Assembly (NCBI GenBank): GCA_016744995.1
Contig: JADGDG010000008.1
Coordinates: 1-64,000, forward strand
Direction of reading: 5' to 3'
Source of the DNA: Gammaproteobacteria bacterium
GTDB taxonomy: Bacteria; Pseudomonadota; Gammaproteobacteria; GRL18
Length of the DNA: 64,000 nucleotides
This document shows, piece after piece, positions 47,845-56,320 of the stretch. Below the pieces are notes generated by a model that saw only the letters and a list, made by a program, of their open reading frames with translations, was not told where the DNA came from and searched no databases. Every line of letters starts with the position of its first letter. The stretch's first letter is position 1. A program made the position numbers and the translations under genes.

Positions 47845-49818
47845 TTAATTTTTCAGAGTTGTTGGTATATTGATACCTGATGCAACTGAGCGATCTTTCT
47901 CTTTTTTTAATTGTTTCCGCCATTTTTTCAATTGCTGCTCAATTTTATTGCCCATAGACATTTGTGGGTTCGAGTGGCTGTACCCTTCTTTATCTTCTCT
48001 TTGAGCAATCAAAATCGACGATTTAGAAAAAGCTTGTTTAAAACTATCACTTTTAACCAGTGCCTGTTCAAAAAAAGCCTGACTAAAATAAGTAAATTCT
48101 GCATCATCGCTACAGCCAAATGAAACATGATCACTGCTGGAAGCGGTAATTATAAGCGTATTCTCATTTTCCAGTTCATCAATAAAACCACCAGAATAAC
48201 AAGAAGAAACAATAATCACCTTCCATTTTATTTTGCTCTTTTCTATTAACTCTGCCAATTTTTTAACCGATAAATCATTGAGTGGAACATCTTCCAAACT
48301 GATAGACAGATGATGATTTTTAGAACCATGACTGGTTAAAAATAGAAACAAAATGTCTTCATCTTGCATTAATTCAGACATTTTATTAAGGCTCAATTCA
48401 AGATTGAACGCCGTAGCCAAAGGCACATTTTCGACCGTTTTAGCATTATTGATTAAGCTGATAGAATGCTTTTGAGTCTGATAATGTTGGTCAAATAAAT
48501 CTTTACTAAATTTAGCTTCTTTCATAAATAGATCCTGTGCACCATAAGAAGCGAATGAAATAAAAAATAATTCGCTTTTATCAGGCATGGATGGTTTTAA
48601 GACTTTTAAATGATTGTTTAATATTTCATACTGAGAATAAAGAATTTCCTCAGCATTTAATTTAATTGAGGTATTTTTTGCATCTTCAATTTCTTTTTTT
48701 AATTTTTCTTCAAGCTCTGCTGTTATTTCTGGTGGTTTTTCTTGTCCAAAAAAATATCCCTCAACCCACCAGCCTGTAGTAACCTTTTTCCTTCCTTTAG
48801 GAGTACTCAAAGTTAAACTACCTTTCCCATGCATCAGGTTATTTTTAAACTCACCTTCATAAACATTTCCATTTTCATAGACCATTTTGCCCTTGCCATA
48901 AAAGTTCTCTTCTTTAAAAAATCCTGTGTATTGACCACTTCCAGGCATAATGAGCTCACCATAGCCCTCAGGCATCCAGTCTAATACTTCTCCCTTATAT
49001 AGATAACCCTCTCCATAATTGATTTCACCACTGCCTGTTAAAGTACCCGACATAAAGTCACCCTTATAAATACGGCCGTTTGTACTGTGGTAAACGCCTT
49101 TGCCCTGTAATTCCCATTCTTGAAGTTCACCCCGGTAAGTATCACCACTCTGATATAATACTTCTGCTTGCCCTGTAGCCTCACCCTTTACAAAATCACC
49201 TATAAACTTGTCACCATTTTTCTCAGTAAACTGTCCTTTGCCGTCAAACAGCCAGTTTTTAACTTCACCTCTGTATCTTGAACCAGATTTATAAAAGACT
49301 TCAACCTGACCATCAGGGGAATTTTTTTTAAATTCACCCACATAACGATTACCTTGCTGATCAATATAAATACCATGACCATCAAATTCATTGTCCACAT
49401 AATTACCTTCATATGAAGTACCAAAAGCATCCGATGAACGTCCCTTTCCTTGTATCTGACCTTTAACAAATTGTCCTTCTAAACGAGCACCGTCTAAAGT
49501 GACCATTTCTCCTTTTCCATGAGGCAAACCGTTATAAAATTCCCCCGTAAAGCTTGTTCCATCGCTGGCAACATAAGCTCCTTCGCCTTGCATAACACCC
49601 TGATAAAAATCTCCCTTAAATGAACTGCCATCTTTCCAGTCGAGTTCACCAACACCATGAAGCAAGCCATTTTCCAATTTTCCCTTATAAATTGAGCCAT
49701 CAGGAAGACTCAATTCACCCTGATAATCAGACAATTGTATTAAAGGGGGTATCGATTGACACCCCTGAATAATAAACAATATCAGAAAAATACCAATCAA
49801 CGAATAAGACTGAGACAT
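47845..49818 (-). CDS. MORN-repeat lipoprotein fused to a C13/caspase-like peptidase
   Basis: 657 residues. The signal peptide ends in a lipobox (IQGC, Cys20), so it is a lipoprotein. About 13-14 MORN repeats fill residues 28-345 (recurring Y-x-G-E/D-F...G-x-G-x). A charged helical linker (about 355-390) leads to a C-terminal domain resembling C13/legumain-type cysteine peptidases. The predicted catalytic dyad is His497 in FLTSHGSKNHH and Cys540 in VSSCYSGGF; each follows a hydrophobic strand as in the caspase-like fold. MORN repeats often bind membrane lipids or give scaffolds, so the peptidase may be held at the envelope. Substrate unknown. Confidence 0.87.
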   Translation of the reverse strand: MSQSYSLIGIFLILFIIQGCQSIPPLIQLSDYQGELSLPDGSIYKGKLENGLLHGVGELDWKDGSSFKGDFYQGVMQGEGAYVASDGTSFTGEFYNGLPHGKGEMVTLDGARLEGQFVKGQIQGKGRSSDAFGTSYEGNYVDNEFDGHGIYIDQQGNRYVGEFKKNSPDGQVEVFYKSGSRYRGEVKNWLFDGKGQFTEKNGDKFIGDFVKGEATGQAEVLYQSGDTYRGELQEWELQGKGVYHSTNGRIYKGDFMSGTLTGSGEINYGEGYLYKGEVLDWMPEGYGELIMPGSGQYTGFFKEENFYGKGKMVYENGNVYEGEFKNNLMHGKGSLTLSTPKGRKKVTTGWWVEGYFFGQEKPPEITAELEEKLKKEIEDAKNTSIKLNAEEILYSQYEILNNHLKVLKPSMPDKSELFFISFASYGAQDLFMKEAKFSKDLFDQHYQTQKHSISLINNAKTVENVPLATAFNLELSLNKMSELMQDEDILFLFLTSHGSKNHHLSISLEDVPLNDLSVKKLAELIEKSKIKWKVIIVSSCYSGGFIDELENENTLIITASSSDHVSFGCSDDAEFTYFSQAFFEQALVKSDSFKQAFSKSSILIAQREDKEGYSHSNPQMSMGNKIEQQLKKWRKQLKKEKDRSVASGINIPTTLKN

Positions 49819-50012
49819 GGATAAACCTTCATAATAAATTGAGTGACAACAAACCGAAGCAAAAAGTGTTTTGATTCATTGTGTTAATAATAACTTTAGA
49901 TAATTAAAAATTCAAATACCCCCATCACAAACCTGAATTGCTCTACCACTTCTCGATAAAAATCAATTTATGCTTTAAACTGATTCATCACTCATTGTCA
50001 TAATAAAAAACT

Positions 50013-50936
50013 ATGGAAAATAATATGGATTTGAAAAAAGCAAGCATTATCTGTGCTTTATTTTTTGTCTCAAGTTTCATTGCTGGTCATTCAATAGCAG
50101 AAAAACATCACTCAGATACACCGTCGTTCAAGTCGACTAAAGTTTCCAAAAACATCTGGATGCTGCAAGGTAAAGGGGGAAATGTTGCAATAATGACTGG
50201 AGCACAAGGTCTGCTGATGGTGGATGATGACTATAAGGAAATGTCACCAGCCCTTATAGAAGAAGTAAGACATTTTGGCGGCTTAGATAAGCTCACTTAT
50301 ATTATTAATACCCACTGGCATGGTGACCATACGGGTGGAAATTTCGCCCTTGGTTCTCATGCACAAATTATCGCTCATGATAATGTCAGAACACGCTTAT
50401 TAAATACTCAGGAAATCAAGTTATTTAAAATGGTCTCTGAGCCTTATCCAGAAAAAGCATTACCTGACGTAACTTATGCAAAATCAATGACACTGCATAT
50501 GAATGATGAAGAAATAAAAATTGTTCATTATGCCAATGGTCATACCGACGGCGACTCCATTGTTTTCTTTAAAAAAGCAAATGTGGTTCATATGGGGGAT
50601 CACCATTTTTCGGGATTTTTCCCATTTATTGATATCGAACATGGCGGTAACGTCTTAAATATGGCTAAAAATGTCAAAGACATACTGGCTATTATCAGTG
50701 ATACAACAAAAGTGATACCAGGTCATGGCCCATTATCCAGCAAATCTGATTTACAGGATTTTTATAACATGTTAATTGGTACTTCATCTGAAGTAGAAGC
50801 TATGAAAAAACAAGGACTCACTCTGGAACAGATCCAGTCTAAGGGTCTGTCTAAGCAATGGGACTCCTGGACCGATGGCTTTTTGTCAACAGAAACCTGG
50901 ATAGAAATTGTTTACAATAGTCTTAAGTCTCAATAA
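50013..50936 (+). CDS. Exported metallo-beta-lactamase-fold hydrolase
   Basis: 307 residues, or 303 from the alternative ATG at 50025. A signal peptide covers about residues 8-33 (cleavage near SIA-EK), so it works in the periplasm. Metal ligands are visible in NTHWHGDHTGG, in the His of HYANGHTDGDS, in the Asp of HMGDHHF and in IPGHGP. Periplasmic members of this superfamily hydrolyse varied esters and thioesters; the substrate cannot be told. It differs from the cytoplasmic YcbL-type gene at 25180. A strong terminator follows. Confidence 0.88.
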   Translation: MENNMDLKKASIICALFFVSSFIAGHSIAEKHHSDTPSFKSTKVSKNIWMLQGKGGNVAIMTGAQGLLMVDDDYKEMSPALIEEVRHFGGLDKLTYIINTHWHGDHTGGNFALGSHAQIIAHDNVRTRLLNTQEIKLFKMVSEPYPEKALPDVTYAKSMTLHMNDEEIKIVHYANGHTDGDSIVFFKKANVVHMGDHHFSGFFPFIDIEHGGNVLNMAKNVKDILAIISDTTKVIPGHGPLSSKSDLQDFYNMLIGTSSEVEAMKKQGLTLEQIQSKGLSKQWDSWTDGFLSTETWIEIVYNSLKSQ

Positions 50937-50968
50937 GCTGTACTGAAGTGGTCAACCCAAAAGAAAAT

Positions 50969-51007
50969 CATCCACCCTAAAATTGTTTCAGTGGTGGATG
51001 TTTTTTT
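50969..51007 (+). terminator. Rho-independent terminator after the exported hydrolase
   Basis: CATCCACC (50969-50976) pairs with GGTGGATG (50993-51000) and is followed at once by seven T. It ends the hydrolase transcript. On the other strand the same stem is followed by ATTTTCTTTT, so it may also serve the convergent DUF1501 gene. Confidence 0.85.
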
Positions 51008-51023
51008 ATGGTATAGTTTTAGG

Positions 51024-52211
51024 CTAAGTTGACATAAAACCTAAATCCCATTCATCAAAGTTATTTAAATCCGGGAACAGTTTATTGAGTTGCCCGTCAT
51101 TGAGACCAAACCATTTCCCAAGCGTTGAATAAGTCTGAATATCGGCCAGTTTTGGGATCAGGCGTTTCGATTTGGTCCAATATTCCGGATCATCATAGTC
51201 AATAAATTCACCAATAGCCTGATTTCCCTGAACTGGTTTACCAAACACCAGCTGATTGTTTCCCCACCCATGATCAGTGCCAACGCTATTTGGCTTTAAG
51301 CTGCGGCCAAAGTCAGATGCAGTGACACAAACCACATTATCTGCTACACCATATCGTTCAAGCTCTAAGATAAAGTCAGCAAATAAATTATCAATAGTGA
51401 TATATTGTTCATTTAGTCTTTGCATTTGATCTCGATGTGTATCCCAGGTACCAGGTAATGCAACATGAATAATTTGTCGCTCATGCCCCAATTGTCCAGC
51501 AGCAGCAATTAATTTGCTGGCAATAGTTGCTGATGTATTTAACTTACCACTTTCTTCAAACTGGGAAAATAATACTTGCAGATATTCCTGACCTTCAACT
51601 GAATTTGATATGTTTTTTTGTGCTGCCTGTTCGATGATATGGCTGTAATCACTATTTTTACTCAGGCTGTAAACAATATCACGTAGTTCAGGTTGTAGTG
51701 CATACCAGTTTTCCCCTTCACTTCTAATTTGAGAAACACCAAGTGTTGCCGATGAAACCAGATCCAAATCCTGAGCCATTGTTAGTGCAGGACTAATAGA
51801 TTGAGGAATATAGTCATCTTCATACCACAGATCAAGCATACGCCCTGCCCAACCGGTTACTTTATCATATGCTCCTTTATTGAAGCTTTGTTGGTGTGAG
51901 TGACTATGTAAAAAAGGAGGTGTAGCGGCTAGTTTTTGATTTAATGTATCATAAGTCACAGGTTCAACTAAATTTCCTGTGCCCAGTATAGGAGCTGCAA
52001 TTCCGGACTGAATCATTTCAGCAGTACGATTAAAGTGGCCATGAATCGCCAGATTATTTTGTCCTATTCCCAGAGGGATCAAGCTGTCTTCCTGATGGGC
52101 TAAGTTACCACGATAGTCAGCATAACGCTGATAATTATCAAGAGGCACGAACATATTATAGCCATCATGACCACCATGCATATAGAATACTACGATTGCT
52201 TTATGACTCAT
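51024..52211 (-). CDS. DUF1501 family protein
   Basis: 395 residues from the ATG at 52211, which lies 1 base after the stop of the DUF1800 gene; an upstream start at 52241 inside that gene is less likely. Features include VVFYMHGGHDGYNMFVPLD near the start, HSHSHQQSFN, and TASDFGRSLKPN then GTDHGWGN near the C terminus, which fit the sulfatase/alkaline-phosphatase-like DUF1501 fold. Many relatives have a Tat signal, but none is visible here. DUF1501 and DUF1800 genes are usually paired; their function is unknown. Confidence 0.9.
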   Translation of the reverse strand: MSHKAIVVFYMHGGHDGYNMFVPLDNYQRYADYRGNLAHQEDSLIPLGIGQNNLAIHGHFNRTAEMIQSGIAAPILGTGNLVEPVTYDTLNQKLAATPPFLHSHSHQQSFNKGAYDKVTGWAGRMLDLWYEDDYIPQSISPALTMAQDLDLVSSATLGVSQIRSEGENWYALQPELRDIVYSLSKNSDYSHIIEQAAQKNISNSVEGQEYLQVLFSQFEESGKLNTSATIASKLIAAAGQLGHERQIIHVALPGTWDTHRDQMQRLNEQYITIDNLFADFILELERYGVADNVVCVTASDFGRSLKPNSVGTDHGWGNNQLVFGKPVQGNQAIGEFIDYDDPEYWTKSKRLIPKLADIQTYSTLGKWFGLNDGQLNKLFPDLNNFDEWDLGFMST

Positions 52212-52212
52212 T

Positions 52213-53871
52213 TTAAGCCTCCTGCGGCATATTAATGACAAGAAAATCAGGGGATACTGTTGCTATCAACAATGCACCTCTTACTTTATAAGTATAATAT
52301 TTCGGATCCTCATTCCTTGTATTCAGTAACTCTATCATTTCTGTTTTCAGTGTTTGGCGATAATTTCCAAACAGGATTTGATCCAGCACATAATCAGCAA
52401 ATTCTTCATTTGTGGCGCCTTGTTCCAGTTTTTCATAAAAGCGAGTGAGATCTTCTGTTTTTATCAACATACTGCTGCGTAATTTATTGGAGATTAGTAC
52501 AATACTATTTAAATCATAAAGATAGGCTTCTGGAGCCACATAATCTATATAAGAAGTGCCTTGTCCATGAAGTATTGACGGCTGAAATTCTCTTGGGAAA
52601 AACCCAAAGACACTAGGTGCCCCAAGCGGTGTTTGATTAAAAGTTGATATCGTACGTATTTCTCCATCTCTTAATAATGGTCCTGTAGTAGAATTCAATA
52701 GTTGATCTCGTGGTGGCGCAATAGCACGACGAGCACTGCTATACCAGAGCAGTGGCTCTTTTAGACGCCCTGTCTCTCCTTTTTCACTACTGTTTCCATC
52801 AATAGCATCTGGATGTAACATTATCGCCCGGACAATTTGTTTAATATTTCCATCAGTCTCTTTAAATACTTTTGCTACATGATCCACATAAGCAGCCCTT
52901 GGGTTTGACACAGTAAGACGTTGGATCATAAACCGGGAAAAATTACCCGCAGTGGTTGCCTTACGTCTGCCTACGATAAGGGCCAGAGCTTGACGAATAT
53001 CGTCATAAAGACTCAATCCTTCAGGTATTGTTCGTCCAAATAATTTTTTACTGCCAAAATCGTGATGTTCAGAAAATTCAATGACCGGTGACTCAAAATC
53101 GCCTCTCAATATTCCCCAGCGTGATCCATCCTTCAATCCCATTCCAGTAAATACTCTGGCCAGTTCCTGAACATCTTGTTCGCTATAATTGGGAATTTTT
53201 TGACCAGTTGTATCTTTTCTGAATGTTCCATTCCAGTAACGTTTTTCTGCACCGCAGGTAAATAATTGTAAAAGTTCTCGTGCATAATTTTCGTCAGGAA
53301 TTGTACCGAGTTCAGGATCAGCTTTTTGATTAAAGATAGATGATAAATAAATACTCATTGCAGGATGAGTTGATACACTAAATAATAACTCTTTAAATGA
53401 ACCATCAATGCCCTTGAGCAACATATCATAGTAGTGTGCCTGCATAGGTTTTCGTCCTGTTATAGCAGGATGCTCTGTGGAAATAACAAACCATTGAGAA
53501 AGCGCAAAGCCAACTCGCTGAAGCAGTTGATCCGGTGCATTGATTGTATTTGTCCACCAGGGTGAATAAAAATAATTCCCCCTTTTCTCATCTGTTATTA
53601 TATCAAAACTATCAGAGAGTGATGTAAAGGGCATACTAAGTTGTGTATCCAGCCAGTTTTCCCAGCCAGTATCCATAATTAAATTAACTGTCTCCTCATT
53701 TGCACCAAAGGTTGCATAATCAGCCAAACGAGCGGCTCGGGTTCTGAGATACATTAATACAGGATCATCAATAACTGATGCTGCATTTACTTGTGAGACA
53801 AGACCAGGCATTATAGAAGTACCACTTATTGCCACTAAGCCTTTTAAAAGTAATCGACGATTATAATTCAT
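52213..53871 (-). CDS. DUF1800 family protein with Tat-like signal
   Basis: 552 residues. The N terminus has a twin-arginine-like signal (NRRLLLKGLVAISG, cleavage near VNA-AS), so export in folded form is likely. The body shows the DUF1800 pattern: LSQWFVISTEHP, HPAMSIYLS, NYARELLQLFTCG, DVQELARVFTG, and FSRFMIQRLTVSNP. The family is widespread in environmental bacteria and always close to DUF1501; no biochemical role is established. The two genes are contiguous and must form an operon. Confidence 0.9.
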   Translation of the reverse strand: MNYNRRLLLKGLVAISGTSIMPGLVSQVNAASVIDDPVLMYLRTRAARLADYATFGANEETVNLIMDTGWENWLDTQLSMPFTSLSDSFDIITDEKRGNYFYSPWWTNTINAPDQLLQRVGFALSQWFVISTEHPAITGRKPMQAHYYDMLLKGIDGSFKELLFSVSTHPAMSIYLSSIFNQKADPELGTIPDENYARELLQLFTCGAEKRYWNGTFRKDTTGQKIPNYSEQDVQELARVFTGMGLKDGSRWGILRGDFESPVIEFSEHHDFGSKKLFGRTIPEGLSLYDDIRQALALIVGRRKATTAGNFSRFMIQRLTVSNPRAAYVDHVAKVFKETDGNIKQIVRAIMLHPDAIDGNSSEKGETGRLKEPLLWYSSARRAIAPPRDQLLNSTTGPLLRDGEIRTISTFNQTPLGAPSVFGFFPREFQPSILHGQGTSYIDYVAPEAYLYDLNSIVLISNKLRSSMLIKTEDLTRFYEKLEQGATNEEFADYVLDQILFGNYRQTLKTEMIELLNTRNEDPKYYTYKVRGALLIATVSPDFLVINMPQEA

Positions 53872-54284
53872 TGATTTATTCCTGAGATCAGTTTCGTTAT
53901 AAATAATTATATTGAAGTCTTAGGAATAACAAATGACATTTCTGTTCATTGACAGGACAATTCCACTCATTTTGATGAACGTGTTAACTAAATCACATTC
54001 AGATTGAGTTTAAAAAGCCTGAGGAGGACATGAAAAACGATGATTTTGTAAAAAAGAAGGAAAAGGAATAAAATGATGCAGGTAAATTTATGAACTTAAA
54101 CGTTTATTAGATGCACAAAGACAAAATATATCAATTACAATTCATGAGTCCTTAATAGATACATTTGGTTTACCTGAAAAACAGTTCATATTTTTTAAAT
54201 ATGAAGAAAGTTTTATCTATGAATAAAAAATAATTTCTATTCGACTTGTAATAATGCAAGACATGACTATAATAATTTTTTCTT
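53872..54284. other. Intergenic stretch with a short open remnant
   Basis: 413 AT-rich bases between the DUF1800 gene and the LysR gene. A 46-codon open stretch without a start codon (54086-54226, plus strand) encodes YELKRLLDAQRQNISI and a further 28 or so plausible residues ending in ESFIYE. It looks protein-like but no family was recognised and the upstream part is broken, so it may be gene debris. Confidence 0.35.
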
Positions 54285-55214
54285 TTATTCCTCTGCATTT
54301 TCATCAAAGAAATCAGGATCCATAATTTCAATAAAACGCCTTGCCTGAGGTGATAGGAATTTACCTTTTCGTAACACTAAGCCATAGCTTCTTTTTGGAA
54401 AATAATCATCTAAAGGTTTTTGTGCTAATTTTTCATCACCTGTTAAACAGACATCGGTGACAATTGATACGCCCATCCCCAGTTCAACATATTTTTTTAT
54501 GATCTCCCAACCACCAGCCTCAAGGGAAACATGGAAAGACAGGTTTTGTTGCCGAAAAGCCATATCAACCACTCTCCAGGTACTCAAATGATGTGGCGGC
54601 AAAATCAGCCCATAAGGACTGATATCTTCCAGAGTCACGCTATCTTTCTCAGCCAGAGGATGATCTTCCTGTGTGATCAAAACTGGATTATAAGAAAATA
54701 TAGGTCTGTAAATAATATCTTCAGGTTCTTCTAACATTGAACCCACGGCAAAATCTGCTTCATCTGCTCTGACCATAGCCATGCCATCACGCCCGGTGAC
54801 ATTAAGCAGTTTTAAATGGATTTGCGGGTATTTTTTATTAAATTGTTCAACAAACTCAGGAAGAATATAAAGGATGGTTGACTCTCCAGCAGCAATATTT
54901 AACTCACCTGACTCAAGTCGGCCCAGATTTGCCGCAAATGTTTCATGCAGCTTATCAATACCATCAACCAGTGAGTTAGATAACTCATAGAGTAATTTTC
55001 CTTCTGGCGTCAATTGTATTTTCGGACCACGGCGTTCAAATAAATCAATGTTGAGCTCGCGCTCAAGCGCCTGAATTTGTAATGTGACTGTTGGCTGGCT
55101 CAAAAATAGTAGTTCGGCCGCTTCACTGATACTACCAGTACGGCTTGCATGACAAAAAGCACGCAGTTGTTTCATACGGTTTTGTTTGTAATACATTGTT
55201 GGAAGTTTGGTCAT
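54285..55214 (-). CDS. LysR family regulator, divergent from the rnf/PFOR operon
   Basis: 309 residues. The start at 55214 has AGGGGG just ahead and is preferred over an internal ATG at 55196. The winged helix-turn-helix (about 15-75) reads RAFCHASRTGSISEAAELLFLSQPTVTLQIQALE, in part the CysB-like LysR pattern. A substrate-binding domain (about 100-300) follows. LysR proteins often activate the divergent neighbour in response to a small metabolite, so this one is the likely controller of rnfB-PFOR-rnfC-rnfD. The ligand is unknown. Confidence 0.93.
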   Translation of the reverse strand: MTKLPTMYYKQNRMKQLRAFCHASRTGSISEAAELLFLSQPTVTLQIQALERELNIDLFERRGPKIQLTPEGKLLYELSNSLVDGIDKLHETFAANLGRLESGELNIAAGESTILYILPEFVEQFNKKYPQIHLKLLNVTGRDGMAMVRADEADFAVGSMLEEPEDIIYRPIFSYNPVLITQEDHPLAEKDSVTLEDISPYGLILPPHHLSTWRVVDMAFRQQNLSFHVSLEAGGWEIIKKYVELGMGVSIVTDVCLTGDEKLAQKPLDDYFPKRSYGLVLRKGKFLSPQARRFIEIMDPDFFDENAEE

Positions 55215-55364
55215 AGATCCCCCTTTGCAAACTTGATTTAATTATAGTATTAAATTTTTTAATATACAAGATTGAAATAATTGAAATGACTAATAATATA
55301 TACCCTTGTAGAGTATCAGGAAATATGAGCCAAGCAATTCAATCTTGATGGTGTGAGGATAGCA

Positions 55365-56270
55365 ATGGAAATAAGCACTGAGTCAATTAATCAATTACTG
55401 CTCGCCAGCTTTTTTATGGCCAGCCTTGGCGTTATTCTTGCCGGAATTCTTTCCGTTGCTAACCGACGTCTTTATGTATACGAAGATCCAAAAATAGATG
55501 AAGTAGAAGACTTATTACCACATGCCAACTGCGGTGCCTGTGGTACACCAGGGTGTCGACCATTTGCTGAGGCTCTGGTTGCTCATAAAGTAGACCCTGG
55601 TCTCTGTACGGTTAACAGTAAGGATATGAATCAAGTCATTGCTGATTTTTTAGGGGTTGAAGTCAACACCCATGAAAAGAAAGTTGCTCGTCTCGCCTGT
55701 GCAGGCGGCAGCCACGTTAGTTATACCCGGGCCAACTATGAAGGCCTAAAAACCTGTCGAGCCGCAGCTCTGGTTTCCGGTGGCGGAAAAGGTTGCAGTT
55801 GGGCCTGTCTGGGTCTGGAAGACTGTGGTAACGTCTGTGATTTTGATGCCATCTCATTTAATAAATTCAGTTTACCTGTCGTTGATGAAGATCTTTGTAC
55901 TGCATGCAACGATTGTGTCACTGAATGCCCAAAAGATTTATTTTCCTTACAACCCATTAGCAACAAGTTATGGGTTGCCTGTAATAACAAAGACAATATG
56001 GATGAAAGCGAGGCACATTGCAGTGTCGCCTGTAATGCCTGTGGTCGCTGTGTCAGTGATGCTCCCGAGGGTCTTATCAGCATTAAAAATGCTATAGCAG
56101 TTATTGATTATAGTAAAAACGGCTTAGCATCCAAAGTCGCAATAGAGCGTTGCCCCACTGGCTCCATTGTCTGGAAAGATTACAACAAAGAATCAGAACG
56201 AGGCATCAGCTCTCATAAAATAGTCCGTAAGGAACCTATTTTACGAATTGAACCTCTGCCTAGAGTGTAA
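55365..56270 (+). CDS. rnfB: Rnf complex iron-sulfur subunit B (long form)
   Basis: About 301 residues from the ATG at 55365, which has GAGGA five bases ahead; a GTG at 55353 is less likely. An N-terminal membrane helix is followed by the Rnf cluster motif C-x2-C-x4-C-x16-C (Cys56, 59, 64, 81). Next comes CRAAALVSGGGKGCSWACLGLEDCGNVC (in part), then ferredoxin-type motifs CTACNDCVTECP and CNACGRCV. The long C-terminal part resembles RnfB of anaerobes rather than the short enterobacterial RnfB. It accepts electrons from ferredoxin. It is the first gene of the operon. Confidence 0.88.
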   Translation: MEISTESINQLLLASFFMASLGVILAGILSVANRRLYVYEDPKIDEVEDLLPHANCGACGTPGCRPFAEALVAHKVDPGLCTVNSKDMNQVIADFLGVEVNTHEKKVARLACAGGSHVSYTRANYEGLKTCRAAALVSGGGKGCSWACLGLEDCGNVCDFDAISFNKFSLPVVDEDLCTACNDCVTECPKDLFSLQPISNKLWVACNNKDNMDESEAHCSVACNACGRCVSDAPEGLISIKNAIAVIDYSKNGLASKVAIERCPTGSIVWKDYNKESERGISSHKIVRKEPILRIEPLPRV

Positions 56271-56320
56271 CACTACCCATAAGCCTAGAATAATAGCCAT
56301 AAGTCAAAACTAAGGACTCA

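Noticed and set aside
55736-56097. Open frames on both strands within rnfB
   Set aside because: The Cys-rich RnfB frame is clearly the coding one; the others are by-products of its codon pattern.
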